Assembly (NCBI RefSeq): GCF_041431415.1
Contig: NZ_CP107845.1
Span: 1,302,001 to 1,366,000 of the forward strand
Source: Streptomyces sp. NBC_00513
GTDB lineage: Bacteria; Actinomycetota; Actinomycetes; Streptomycetales; Streptomycetaceae
Reading direction: 5' to 3'
DNA: 64,000 bases
Shown: piece by piece, positions 50,449 through 58,564 of the stretch
Layout of the letters: each line of letters begins with the position of its first letter
Numbering within the stretch: the first letter of the stretch is position 1
Position numbers and translations under genes: made by a program
The notes under the pieces: model-generated
Seen by the model: only the letters and a program-made list of their open reading frames with translations
Told to the model about the DNA's origin: nothing
Database searches by the model: none

Positions 50449-51486
50449 CTACGGGACCGGTCGTCCCGCCTCCAGGTACAGCGCGCACCCCCGCTCCCGG
50501 GCGCGCAACGCCCACCGCAGGCGATCGTGACGGTGTGCCGGCAGCAACGTGGCCGCCTCCTCCTCCGTAACGAACCTCCATGCCCTCAACTCCGGTCCTG
50601 GCAGGCGCAGTTCAGCTGCCTGAGTTTCCGTCAGCCGTCCCCCGTCGAACAGCAGCCGCAGGCCCCCGTACGCCGGGTGGGCGGGCGGCTCCCAGTCCAT
50701 CACCAGCAGCGCCGGCAGCCGCCCCAGGACCAACCCCAGTTCCTCCTCCACCTCCCGCACGCCGGCGCGGGCCGGCGCCTCCCCCGCTTCCACGACACCT
50801 CCGGGGAATTCCCAGCCCGGTTTGTACGTCGGGTCGACGAGCAGCACCCGGTCCCGGTCGTCGAAGAGGAGGACGCCGGAGGCCACCGTCTCCCGGGTCG
50901 GTTCGGGCGTCTGCACGATGTCGCAGATGCCCGCGTCGTCCGTGCGGACGGCTTCCGCGATGCGTTCGGCGGTCTCGCGGACGCTCAGCCGCCCGTTGTC
51001 GATGACGTGCGCGTCGGCCGCCAGCCAGCCCAACGCCTGCTGGTAGGCGGGGATGTGGTCGTACGCCCACTGTCTGAGTCGCAGGTCCGCCTGCTCCGGC
51101 GCCCCCGGCTCCTCCCTGGTCGCGATCCGTGCCCGGAGAATCGTTTCCTCAGGGGCGAGCAGTACGTGCCGCACCGGGATCCGTCGTGCCGCGAGGCCAC
51201 CGAAGATCTCGTCCCGATACTCCTGCCGCAACAACGTCATCGGCACGATCAGCACCCCGCCCAGCTCCGCCAGCATCGCCGCCGCCGTGTCCACGACGAG
51301 CCGCCGCCAACTCGGCAGGTCCTGGTAGTCGGAGACCTCCGCGAGCCGTTTGCGCGGCAGCAGCACGCGCAACGCGTCCCCGATGAACTCCGGGTCGAAC
51401 AAAGCGCTATCCGGCAGGAGTCCGGCCAGTTCGCGGGCCGTGCTGGTCTTCCCGGCACCGAAAGCGCCGTTGATCCAGACAATCAC
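50449..51486 (-). CDS. TmrB-like P-loop protein fused to a NUDIX hydrolase
   Basis: 345 aa from GTG 51486, which follows GGGAGAGGGG. Residues 1-180 match the TmrB pattern: IVWINGAFGAGKTSTA with Walker A, FDPEFIGDALR, and GGVLIVPMTLLRQEYRDEI, the most characteristic TmrB segment. Residues about 195-330 are a NUDIX domain with box GGVVEAGEA...REVEEELGL and the substrate strand GLRLLFDGGRL. Known: TmrB binds ATP and gives Bacillus resistance to tunicamycin. Inferred: a nucleoside-antibiotic or nucleotide-sugar handling enzyme with an attached pyrophosphatase. Divergent from the LacI gene. Confidence 0.87.
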   Translation of the reverse strand: MIVWINGAFGAGKTSTARELAGLLPDSALFDPEFIGDALRVLLPRKRLAEVSDYQDLPSWRRLVVDTAAAMLAELGGVLIVPMTLLRQEYRDEIFGGLAARRIPVRHVLLAPEETILRARIATREEPGAPEQADLRLRQWAYDHIPAYQQALGWLAADAHVIDNGRLSVRETAERIAEAVRTDDAGICDIVQTPEPTRETVASGVLLFDDRDRVLLVDPTYKPGWEFPGGVVEAGEAPARAGVREVEEELGLVLGRLPALLVMDWEPPAHPAYGGLRLLFDGGRLTETQAAELRLPGPELRAWRFVTEEEAATLLPAHRHDRLRWALRARERGCALYLEAGRPVP

Positions 51487-51633
51487 GTCTACCCCTCTCC
51501 CGATGGCTCGCCTCGAAGCCCCCAGAGGCTTGCCCGCACCACCCTGCCACGGAAACCCATTCGGCGACCGAGTGCTTATCCTCAAGGTCAGAGCCTTGCC
51601 CGAGGCTCGTCCGAACACTCCGCCGGAGATCCC

Positions 51634-52668
51634 GTGCCCCATTCCCGCCGCCCGTCCGAGCCCCGCTACGGCAACCGGCCGACCATGAAGGACGTGGCGG
51701 CCCACGCCGGCGTGGGCCTGAAGACGGTCTCACGGGTGGTCAACGGCGAGCCGGGAGTGACCCCCGACACCGAGCGGCGCGTCCAAGAGGCCATCGACGC
51801 ACTGGGTTTCCGCCGCAACGACAGCGCCCGCGTGCTGCGCAAGGGGCGCACGGCCACGGTGGGCCTGGTCCTGGAGGATCTCGCCGACCCCTTCTACGGC
51901 CCGCTGAACCGGGCCGTGGAGGAGGTGGCCCGAGCCCACGGCGCCCTCCTCATCAACGGCTCCAGCGCCGAGGACCCGGACCGGGAGCGGGAGTTGGCCC
52001 TCGCGTTGTGCGCCCGGCGGGTGGACGGACTGATCGTGATTCCGGCCGGGGACGACCACCGGTACCTGGAACCGGAGATCCGGGCGGGCGTGGCCACGGT
52101 GTTCGTGGACCGCCCGGCGGGCCGGATCGACGCGGACGTGGTCCTGTCGGACAGTCTCGGCGGAGCCCGGGACGGGGTGGCCCACCTGATCGCCGGCGGC
52201 CACCGCCGCATCGGTTTCATCGGCGACCATCCGCGCATCCACACCGCGACGGAACGCCTGCGGGGCTACGAGGCGGCCATGGCGGACGCGGGCCTGCCGG
52301 TGTCCGAGTCCTGGGTCTCACTGGGCTCCACGACGCCGGACAGGGTCACGACGGCCGCCCACCGGATGCTGACCGACCGGGAGCCGGTCACCGCGCTCTT
52401 CGCGGGCAACAACCGGGTGACGGTCACCCTGGTCCGGATCCTGGCCGGCGGCGACCCGGTGGCGCTGGTCGGCTTCGACGACTTCGAGCTGGCCGACCTG
52501 CTGCGTCCCGGCGTGACGGTGGTCGCCCAGGACGCGGCCGCCCTGGGCCGCGTCGCCACGGACCGCCTCTTCCAACGCCTGTCGGGGGCCGCACTGCCGC
52601 CTGCCCGCATCGAACTCCCCACGCGCCTGATCCCGCGCGGCTCGGGCGAGATCCCCCCGAGGCCCTGA
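51634..52668 (+). CDS. LacI family transcriptional regulator
   Basis: 344 aa, GTG 51634 with GGAG five nt upstream. Residues about 13-60 hold the DNA-binding domain (TMKDVAAHAGVGLKTVSRVVNG plus hinge), followed by a periplasmic-binding-type effector domain (VGLVLEDLADPFYGPL, ALVGFDDFELADLLRPGVTVV). The usual sugar-use operon is missing from the neighbourhood, so targets are unknown; the divergent TmrB-NUDIX gene shares its upstream region. Confidence 0.93.
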   Translation: MPHSRRPSEPRYGNRPTMKDVAAHAGVGLKTVSRVVNGEPGVTPDTERRVQEAIDALGFRRNDSARVLRKGRTATVGLVLEDLADPFYGPLNRAVEEVARAHGALLINGSSAEDPDRERELALALCARRVDGLIVIPAGDDHRYLEPEIRAGVATVFVDRPAGRIDADVVLSDSLGGARDGVAHLIAGGHRRIGFIGDHPRIHTATERLRGYEAAMADAGLPVSESWVSLGSTTPDRVTTAAHRMLTDREPVTALFAGNNRVTVTLVRILAGGDPVALVGFDDFELADLLRPGVTVVAQDAAALGRVATDRLFQRLSGAALPPARIELPTRLIPRGSGEIPPRP

Positions 52669-52730
52669 CCGACGCCGAGCACCGGACGCGGAATACGGGA
52701 TACGGGATACGGGACGATCCGGGATGCCGC

Positions 52731-52763
52731 GAGGCCCGGCCGGGAACACCCCGGCCGGGCCTC
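52731..52763. terminator. Strong bidirectional terminator hairpin
   Basis: GAGGCCCGGCCGGG / CCCGGCCGGGCCTC, 14-bp perfect arms with a 5-nt loop, between the convergent LacI and aldolase-like genes. A small TACGGGA triplet repeat lies just before it (52693-52714). Confidence 0.75.
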
Positions 52764-52783
52764 GGGCGCCCGGGTCGAACGGA

Positions 52784-54082
52784 TCAGGCCGTGGCCGTCA
52801 GGGTCGCGGAGCGGCGCGGGATCGCGAAGGCGTCCAGTTCCGCGCGGGTCAGGCCGGTCAGGGCGGTGACCTCGTCGGCGCCGACGGCTCCGCAGTCGAG
52901 GCCGCGGACCAGGTAGCCGGCCAGCGCCTTGGCGGTGGCCGGCTCGTCCATCACGTCGCCCTCGACCTTGGCCACGTACGCCTTGAGGCGCGCGGCGGCC
53001 GTTTCCAGGCCCTCGCGGTAGAAGGTGAAGACGGCCGCGTAGCGGGTCGGCAGGTGCGCGGGGTGCATGTCCCAGCCCTGGTAGTAGGCGCGGGCCAGGG
53101 CGCGGCGGGTGAGACCGTAGTGCAGCTTCCAGGCCTCGTGGACGTGCTCGGTGGTGCCGATCGGCAGGACGTTGGTCGAGCCGTCGGAGACGCGTACGCC
53201 GGTGCCCGCGGCCGCGACCTGCATGATGGCCTTCGCGTGGTCGGCGGCGGGGTGGTCGCTCGACTGGTAGGCGGCGGAGACCCCGACGCAGGCGCTGTAG
53301 TCGAACGTGCCGTAGTGCAGGCCGGTGGCACGGCCCTTGGCGGCCTCGATCATCCGGGCCACGGTGGCGGTGCCGTCGGAGGCGACGATCGACTGGCTGG
53401 TCTCGATCTGGATCTCGAAGCCGATCCGGCCCGGACGAAGGCCGCGGGTGATCTCGAAGGCCTCCAGCAGCTTGACGAAGGCGCCGACCTGCTCGGCGTA
53501 GGTGACCTTCGGCAGGGTGAGGACGAGGCCCTCGGGCAGGCCTCCGTGCGCGAGGAGCCCGGACAGGAAGATGTCCGTGGTGCGGATGCCGCGGTCGCGG
53601 ACGTTGGACTCCATGCACTTCATGCGGATGCCCATGTAGGGGGCGTTGGTGCCGTTGGCGAACGCTTCCGAGACGAGGCGGGCGGCGCGGGCGGCGGCCT
53701 GGTCCTCCTCCTCGTCGGAGCGGACGCCGAAGCCGTCCTCGAAGTCGACGCGCAGGTCCTCGATGGGCTCGGACGCGAGCTTGGCGCGCACCCGGTCGTA
53801 CACGGGCACGGCCAGTTCGTCGGAGATGCCGAGGACCTTGGCGAAGGTCGCGGCGTCCGGGGCGTGCTCGTCGAGGGCCGCGAGGGCCTGGTCGCCCCAG
53901 GAACGGATGGTGTCGGCGGCGAAGACGTCACCGGGGACGTAGACCGTGTGGATGGGCTGGCGGGTGCCGGGGTCGCCCGGGTAGTGGCGCGCGAGTTCCG
54001 CGTCCACCGGCGCGAGGGAGGCGCTGATGCCCTCGCTGACCGCGCCTGCGAGGCTCGTCGCCACCTTCTCCTGCTGACCCAT
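52784..54082 (-). CDS. DUF6986-like aldolase/PEP-mutase-fold protein
   Basis: 432 aa, ATG 54082 preceded by GAGGAG. Motifs of the HpcH/HpaI-CitE (TIM-barrel aldolase) group can be seen: LRVDFEDGFG, LTLPKVTYAEQ, IGFEIQIETSQSI, GRATGLHYGTFDYSAC. These supply metal-binding Glu/Asp residues in the superfamily. I recognise an actinobacterial DUF6986-type protein; the reaction is not established. It is followed by a strong terminator. Confidence 0.82.
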   Translation of the reverse strand: MGQQEKVATSLAGAVSEGISASLAPVDAELARHYPGDPGTRQPIHTVYVPGDVFAADTIRSWGDQALAALDEHAPDAATFAKVLGISDELAVPVYDRVRAKLASEPIEDLRVDFEDGFGVRSDEEEDQAAARAARLVSEAFANGTNAPYMGIRMKCMESNVRDRGIRTTDIFLSGLLAHGGLPEGLVLTLPKVTYAEQVGAFVKLLEAFEITRGLRPGRIGFEIQIETSQSIVASDGTATVARMIEAAKGRATGLHYGTFDYSACVGVSAAYQSSDHPAADHAKAIMQVAAAGTGVRVSDGSTNVLPIGTTEHVHEAWKLHYGLTRRALARAYYQGWDMHPAHLPTRYAAVFTFYREGLETAAARLKAYVAKVEGDVMDEPATAKALAGYLVRGLDCGAVGADEVTALTGLTRAELDAFAIPRRSATLTATA

Positions 54083-54192
54083 CGTGCACTCTCCTCTTTT
54101 CCGCTTCACGGAATCTTAGATCCGTATTGCAGAATTTAGTCACGGGGTTCCGCTCCGTCAATGGTCCCCCGGCCCTCCCGGGGAAACGACTC

Positions 54193-54225
54193 GGGGCCGT
54201 GTGGTGACAAACACCACACGGCCCC
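54193..54225. terminator. Terminator downstream of etfA
   Basis: GGGGCCGTGTGGTG / CACCACACGGCCCC, 14-bp perfect arms with an ACAAA loop, 42 bp after the etfA stop. Confidence 0.75.
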
Positions 54226-54266
54226 GGAGGCGGAGAGTACGCAGGTCAGCGAGTGACCCGAGGGTT

Positions 54267-55229
54267 TCAGCCCTTGCGCGCCTTGATCTCGCCGGTCAGC
54301 TGCGGGACGACCTCGAAGAGGTCGCCGACCACGCCGTAGTCGACCAGGTCGAAGATCGGGGCCTCGGCGTCCTTGTTGACGGCCACGATGGTCTTCGAGG
54401 TCTGCATGCCGGCCCGGTGCTGGATCGCGCCCGAGATGCCGGAGGCGATGTACAGCTGCGGGGAGACCGACTTGCCGGTCTGGCCGACCTGGTTGGAGTG
54501 CGGGTACCAACCGGCGTCGACGGCGGCGCGCGAGGCGCCGACGGCCGCACCGAGGGAGTCCGCGAGGTCCTCGATGATGTGGAAGTTCTCGGCACCGTTG
54601 ACGCCACGGCCGCCGGAGACCACGATCGCGGCCTCGGTCAGCTCGGGGCGGCCGGTCGACTCGCGCGGGGTGCGGGAGGTGACCTTGGTGCCGGTGGCCA
54701 GGGCGCCGAAGGTGACGGCGAGCGCCTCGACGGCGCCGGCGGCCGGGGCGGCCTCGACCGGGGCCGAGTTCGGCTTCACGGTGATGACCGGGGTGCCCTT
54801 GGAGACGCGGGACTTGGTGGTGAACGACGCGGCGAACACGGCCTGGGTCGCGACCGGACCCTCGTCGCCGGCCTCCAGGTCGGTGGCGTCGGTGATGATG
54901 CCGGAACCGATGCGGACGGCCAGGCGGGCCGCGATCTCCTTGCCCTCGGCGGAGGACGGGACGAGCACGGCGACCGGGGAGACGGCGTCGTACGCGGCCT
55001 GGAGGGCGTCCACCTTCGGTACCACGAGGTACTCGGTGAACTCGGGGGCGTCGGCGGTGAGGACCTTGACGGCGCCGTGCTCGGCGAGCACGGCGGCGGT
55101 GGCCTCGGCGCCGGCGCCGAGGGCGACGGCGACGGGCTCGCCGACGCGGCGGGCGAGCGTCAGCAGCTCCAGGGTGGGCTTGCGGACGGCGCCGTCCACG
55201 TGGTCGACGTAGACGAGAACTTCAGCCAT
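54267..55229 (-). CDS. etfA: Electron transfer flavoprotein subunit alpha
   Basis: 320 aa, ATG 55229 preceded by AGGAG. The N-terminal domain I (1-180) is followed by the FAD-binding domain II with SGGRGV, the [13 protein letters not shown] motif and [19 protein letters not shown] near 255-275. Forms a heterodimer with EtfB, carrying electrons from acyl-CoA and amine dehydrogenases to the quinone pool. 56 bp downstream of etfB; same operon. Confidence 0.97.
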   Translation of the reverse strand: MAEVLVYVDHVDGAVRKPTLELLTLARRVGEPVAVALGAGAEATAAVLAEHGAVKVLTADAPEFTEYLVVPKVDALQAAYDAVSPVAVLVPSSAEGKEIAARLAVRIGSGIITDATDLEAGDEGPVATQAVFAASFTTKSRVSKGTPVITVKPNSAPVEAAPAAGAVEALAVTFGALATGTKVTSRTPRESTGRPELTEAAIVVSGGRGVNGAENFHIIEDLADSLGAAVGASRAAVDAGWYPHSNQVGQTGKSVSPQLYIASGISGAIQHRAGMQTSKTIVAVNKDAEAPIFDLVDYGVVGDLFEVVPQLTGEIKARKG

Positions 55230-55285
55230 GGGAATGCTCCTGCGAATGCGAAGAGGTCAGGGGGGTGTCGAGGTGACCGAAGCTC

Positions 55286-56071
55286 TTAGATGAACTTCTG
55301 GCCGGCCAGGAACTCGGCCAGCTGCTTGCCGCCCTCGCCCTCGTCCTTGACGATCGTGCCGGCGGTGCGCTCCGGGCGCTTGGTCGCGGAGTCGACTGCG
55401 GTCCAGGCGCCCTCGAGGCCGACCTCTTCGGCCTCCAGGTCCAGGTCCGACAGGTCCCAGGCCTCGACCGGCTTCTTCTTGGCGGCCATGATGCCCTTGA
55501 ACGACGGGTAGCGGGCCTCGCCCGACTGGTCCGTCACCGAGACGAGCGCGGGGAGGGAGGCCTCCAGCTGCTCGCTCGCGGAGTCGCCGTCGCGGCGGCC
55601 CGTCACGGTGCCGTCCTCGACCTTGACCTCGGAGAGCAGGGTGACCTGCGGGACGCCCAGGCGCTCGGCCAGGATCGCCGGGAGGACGCCCATGGCGGCG
55701 TCGGTGGACGCCATGCCGGTGATGACCAGGTCGTAGCCGGCCTTCTCGATCGCCTTGGCCAGCACCAGCGAGGTGCCCATGACGTCGGTGCCGTGCAGGT
55801 CGTCGTCCTCGACGTGGATGGCCTTGTCGGCGCCCATCGAGAGCGCCTTGCGCAGCGCGTCCTTGGCGTCCTCGGGACCCACGGTCAGGACGGTGATCTC
55901 CGCGTCGTCCGCCTCGTCGGCGATCTGCAGCGCCTGCTCCACGGCGTACTCGTCGAGCTCCGACAGCAGACCGTCGACGTCGTCGCGGTCGACGGTCAGG
56001 TCATCGGCGAAGTGCCGGTCGCCGGTGGCGTCGGGTACGTACTTCACACAGACAACGATCCTCAGGCTCAC
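55286..56071 (-). CDS. etfB: Electron transfer flavoprotein subunit beta
   Basis: 261 aa from GTG 56071 (SLRIVVCVKYVPD), chosen because AGGAGAG lies 8 nt upstream. The family signature GYDLVITGMASTDAAMGVLPAILAE is present near 108-130 and the adenosine phosphate-binding loop near 120. Pairs with EtfA. Confidence 0.97.
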   Translation of the reverse strand: MSLRIVVCVKYVPDATGDRHFADDLTVDRDDVDGLLSELDEYAVEQALQIADEADDAEITVLTVGPEDAKDALRKALSMGADKAIHVEDDDLHGTDVMGTSLVLAKAIEKAGYDLVITGMASTDAAMGVLPAILAERLGVPQVTLLSEVKVEDGTVTGRRDGDSASEQLEASLPALVSVTDQSGEARYPSFKGIMAAKKKPVEAWDLSDLDLEAEEVGLEGAWTAVDSATKRPERTAGTIVKDEGEGGKQLAEFLAGQKFI

Positions 56072-56120
56072 GCCGGCTCTCCTACCGCATCGTCTATTTC
56101 TGATACCGCCTTGTGCAGGC

Positions 56121-56126
56121 AGCATA
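56121..56126 (-). promoter_or_regulatory. Possible -10 (TATGCT) of etfBA
   Basis: TATGCT on the minus strand gives a leader of about 45 nt ahead of etfB; no good -35, so confidence is low. Confidence 0.3.
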
Positions 56127-56193
56127 GGCGCCTTGTCGGGCGGATCCCGATCGGGGCGACCCGCGCCCCGACAGGAATGTTACTCGTCAGTAC

Positions 56194-56232
56194 ACAGTTG
56201 GTGTTCCCTGGTGGCAAGGCCACCGAACTGTG
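56194..56232. promoter_or_regulatory. Nested inverted repeats between flavin reductase and etfB
   Basis: Outer arms CACAGTT / AACTGTG (56194-56200, 56226-56232) enclose inner arms GGTGGC / GCCACC (56210-56224). It is either the flavin-reductase terminator or an operator for etfBA. Confidence 0.45.
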
Positions 56233-56273
56233 ATCTGCCCAACGCCGCCCGAACGGGCGCCGGCAGGGACGAT

Positions 56274-56810
56274 TCAGTCGCGCAACGCGTTGAAGCGACC
56301 CTGGTGATACAGCAGGGGACGCGCCTCGCCGGCCGGTCCCGAGGCGGGATCACCGGCCACCGCCTCCGCGATGATCACCCTGTGCTCCCCGGCGGGCACC
56401 CGCGCCACCACCCGGCACACCAGCCACGCGAGCACTCCCGAGAGCACCGGGACGCCGTGCGGACCCTCGACCCGCTGCGTGCCCGGACCGAAGCGGTCGG
56501 CTCCGCCGCGCGCGAACAGTCCCGCCAACTCCCGCTGGTGCTCGCCGAGTATGTGCACGCCGAGATGCGCGGAGTCCCGTATCACGGGCCAGCTGGAGGA
56601 CCCCGTTCCGAGAGTGAAGGACAGCAGCGGCGGCTCGGCGGAGACCGAGTTGAGCGAGGTCGCGGTGAAGCCGACCGGCCGGCCGCTCGGGTCGGCGGCG
56701 GTGATCACGGCGACCCCCGCGGCGTGTTGCCGGAAGACGGAGCGCAGCAGATCGGGTGAGCCGGGCCGGCCCGTGGTCGAAGAGGGGAACTCAGCCGTCG
56801 GGGCTGTCAT
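56274..56810 (-). CDS. Flavin reductase family protein
   Basis: 178 aa, ATG 56810 with AAGGAG upstream. FMN-binding split barrel: GVAVITAADPSGRPVGFTATSLNSVSAEPPLLSFTL, then SAHLGVHILGEHQRELA and the substrate-side VCRVVARVPAGEHRVIIAEA. Supplies reduced FMN to partner monooxygenases in related systems. A 26-codon leader peptide ORF precedes it by 60 bp, which points to control by cysteine or sulfur supply. No monooxygenase is adjacent. Confidence 0.9.
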   Translation of the reverse strand: MTAPTAEFPSSTTGRPGSPDLLRSVFRQHAAGVAVITAADPSGRPVGFTATSLNSVSAEPPLLSFTLGTGSSSWPVIRDSAHLGVHILGEHQRELAGLFARGGADRFGPGTQRVEGPHGVPVLSGVLAWLVCRVVARVPAGEHRVIIAEAVAGDPASGPAGEARPLLYHQGRFNALRD

Positions 56811-56870
56811 GGAAGGACTCCTTCTGCCGCGCGGTCGCGGGCACGGTGGGGATCGGGCAGCCGGGGGCGT

Positions 56871-56951
56871 TCAGCGATCCCAACAGCGCGCGCTCGCGTA
56901 CCGGACGAGGTCCACGTGTGTCCGTCCGTAAAGCAGGAGTTCGTACCGCAT
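56871..56951 (-). CDS. Putative leader peptide (HVDL-type), 26 aa
   Basis: Short ORF reading MRYELLLYGR then THVDLVRYASARCWDR. The core R-x-HVDL-x-R-x-x-SA-x-C is the signature of Streptomyces leader peptides placed before sulfur and redox genes, with one cysteine codon near the end. Its promoter is leaderless: -35 TTGACT (56987-56982), 18 bp, -10 CAGGCT (56963-56958), then 6 nt to the ATG. The downstream gene (flavin reductase) starts 60 nt after the stop. Analogous leaderless Cys-containing ORFs in mycobacteria attenuate operons in response to cysteine. Role here inferred. Confidence 0.7.
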   Translation of the reverse strand: MRYELLLYGRTHVDLVRYASARCWDR

Positions 56952-56957
56952 GTCGTC

Positions 56958-56987
56958 AGCCTGACGATCACCCGTGTACACAGTCAA
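56958..56987 (-). promoter_or_regulatory. Promoter of the leader peptide / flavin reductase transcript
   Basis: TTGACT - 18 bp - CAGGCT on the minus strand, 6 nt before the leader ATG. Confidence 0.5.
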
Positions 56988-57109
56988 GCCGCAGCGGCCA
57001 GATGTCAGGCGCGTCACTCTGCGTACGGGCGCGCGCACCGGCGCGATCGGGTCCGGCCCCGCCGCGCGCCCGGCCGTCCGGGTGACCCCGAGGCCTCGCG
57101 TACGGGGCC

Positions 57110-57448
57110 TCACACGGCGGCTCCCAGGGCCGCGATCACGTCCGCCTTGCGGGGCATTCCGGCCGCCCGCCGCACGATCCGCCCGGCCGAGTCCAGCACC
57201 AGCACCGTCGGGGTCCTGTCGATGCCGAGCGCGCGCACCAGTTCCAGGTTCCGCTCGGCGTCGACCTCGATGTGCGCGACCCCGTCCACCATGGCCGCCA
57301 CCTCGGCGAGGATCCGCCGCGTCGCCCGGCAGGGCTGGCAGAACGCGCTGGAGAACTGGACCAGGCTGGCCCGCTCTCCCGGCTCCGCGCCGAGCTCCGC
57401 GACGCCCAGCCCCGCCGCGTTCCCGTGTCCGCGCACCTCGGCTCCCAT
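57110..57448 (-). CDS. Thioredoxin-like protein with CQPC active site
   Basis: 112 aa. Active site SSAFCQPCRATRR (near 34-46) with Gln in place of the usual Gly, and the cis-proline in DRTPTVLVLD. Otherwise a full thioredoxin fold, cytosolic. ATG 57448; a GTG at 57454 is an alternative. It lies upstream of the leader peptide on the same strand, so it forms part of a redox neighbourhood with the flavin reductase and EtfBA. Confidence 0.9.
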   Translation of the reverse strand: MGAEVRGHGNAAGLGVAELGAEPGERASLVQFSSAFCQPCRATRRILAEVAAMVDGVAHIEVDAERNLELVRALGIDRTPTVLVLDSAGRIVRRAAGMPRKADVIAALGAAV

Positions 57449-57667
57449 CGACACCCGCCCGCTTCCGTTCGTACGCTGATGCGAGCGCCCCGCGGGTGCG
57501 CCGCATTCCCCACCGCTTCCCGGCGTGACGAGAATCTCCCCGGGCACAAGCGTCTGGGCTGGCCAGCAGCCCTCGTATGGGGCACGATCCCCATGGTCAG
57601 CGTACCTACGCTTCCGTAACTTCCGCCGGGAGCACCTCCCCAGGCAGAAAGGCGGGGTCTCCCCACC

Positions 57668-58390
57668 ATGGCTGAGCTCGTCTACCCTCCCGTGATCGGC
57701 GCGGCGCACACGCTGTTCCGCGCGCTGGACATCCGTATCGACATGAAGGGCACCGAGAACATCCCGCGCAAGGGCGGGGCGGTCCTGGTGTCCAACCACA
57801 TCGGTTACCTGGACTTCATCTTCGCCGGCCTGACGGCGCGGCCCCAGAAGCGCCTGGTGCGTTTCATGGCCAAGGAGTCGGTGTTCCGGCACAAGGTGTC
57901 CGGTCCGCTGATGCGGGCGATGAAGCACATCCCGGTGGACCGGGCGCAGGGCGAGGCGGCGTACCAGCACGCGCTCGACTCGCTGCGCGCGGGCGAGATC
58001 ATCGGGGTCTTCCCCGAGGCGACGATCTCCCAGTCCTTCACCCTGAAGACGTTCAAGTCGGGTGCGGCGCGCATGGCGCAGGAGGCCGGGGTCCCGCTGA
58101 TCCCGGTGGCGCTGTGGGGCACCCAGCGACTGTGGACCAAGGGCCGCCCGAAGGACCTCAAGCGCAGCCACATCCCGGTGACGATGCGGATCGGCGAGCC
58201 GATGGACGCGCCCTCGGACCAGTACGCCGGGGCGATCACGCGCCGGCTGCGCGAGCGCGTGCAGGAGCTGCTGGACGCGGCGCAGCGCGCCTACCCGACC
58301 AAGCCGAAGGGCTCCGAGGACTCCTGGTGGCTGCCGGCCCACCTGGGCGGCACGGCGCCCACGCCGGCGCAGGTCAAGGAAGCCGGCTGA
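57668..58390 (+). CDS. 1-acyl-glycerol-3-phosphate acyltransferase (PlsC family)
   Basis: 240 aa. Acyltransferase motifs: NHIGYLD (the NHx4D catalytic pair) near 44-50, a basic binding segment, FPEATIS near 116-122 and VPLIPVALWG near 140-149. Transfers an acyl group to lysophosphatidate or a related glycerolipid at the membrane surface. It is divergent from the thioredoxin gene; the 219 bp between hold no gene. Confidence 0.92.
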   Translation: MAELVYPPVIGAAHTLFRALDIRIDMKGTENIPRKGGAVLVSNHIGYLDFIFAGLTARPQKRLVRFMAKESVFRHKVSGPLMRAMKHIPVDRAQGEAAYQHALDSLRAGEIIGVFPEATISQSFTLKTFKSGAARMAQEAGVPLIPVALWGTQRLWTKGRPKDLKRSHIPVTMRIGEPMDAPSDQYAGAITRRLRERVQELLDAAQRAYPTKPKGSEDSWWLPAHLGGTAPTPAQVKEAG

Positions 58391-58564
58391 GCCGTCCGTC
58401 CGACGGATGGTTCACGTAGGCGGGCCGGGTGGCCGACCCGGGGTGGGTGCCGCGTCGGCGCCTTCCCCCGCCGCCGCCGGCCCGCTCGGCGTGGTGCGGT
58501 GCGTGGCCGGGCGGCCCGCCGAGCGCGCCCGATTCGCGTCACGCGATCCGGAGGGGGTTCCCGC

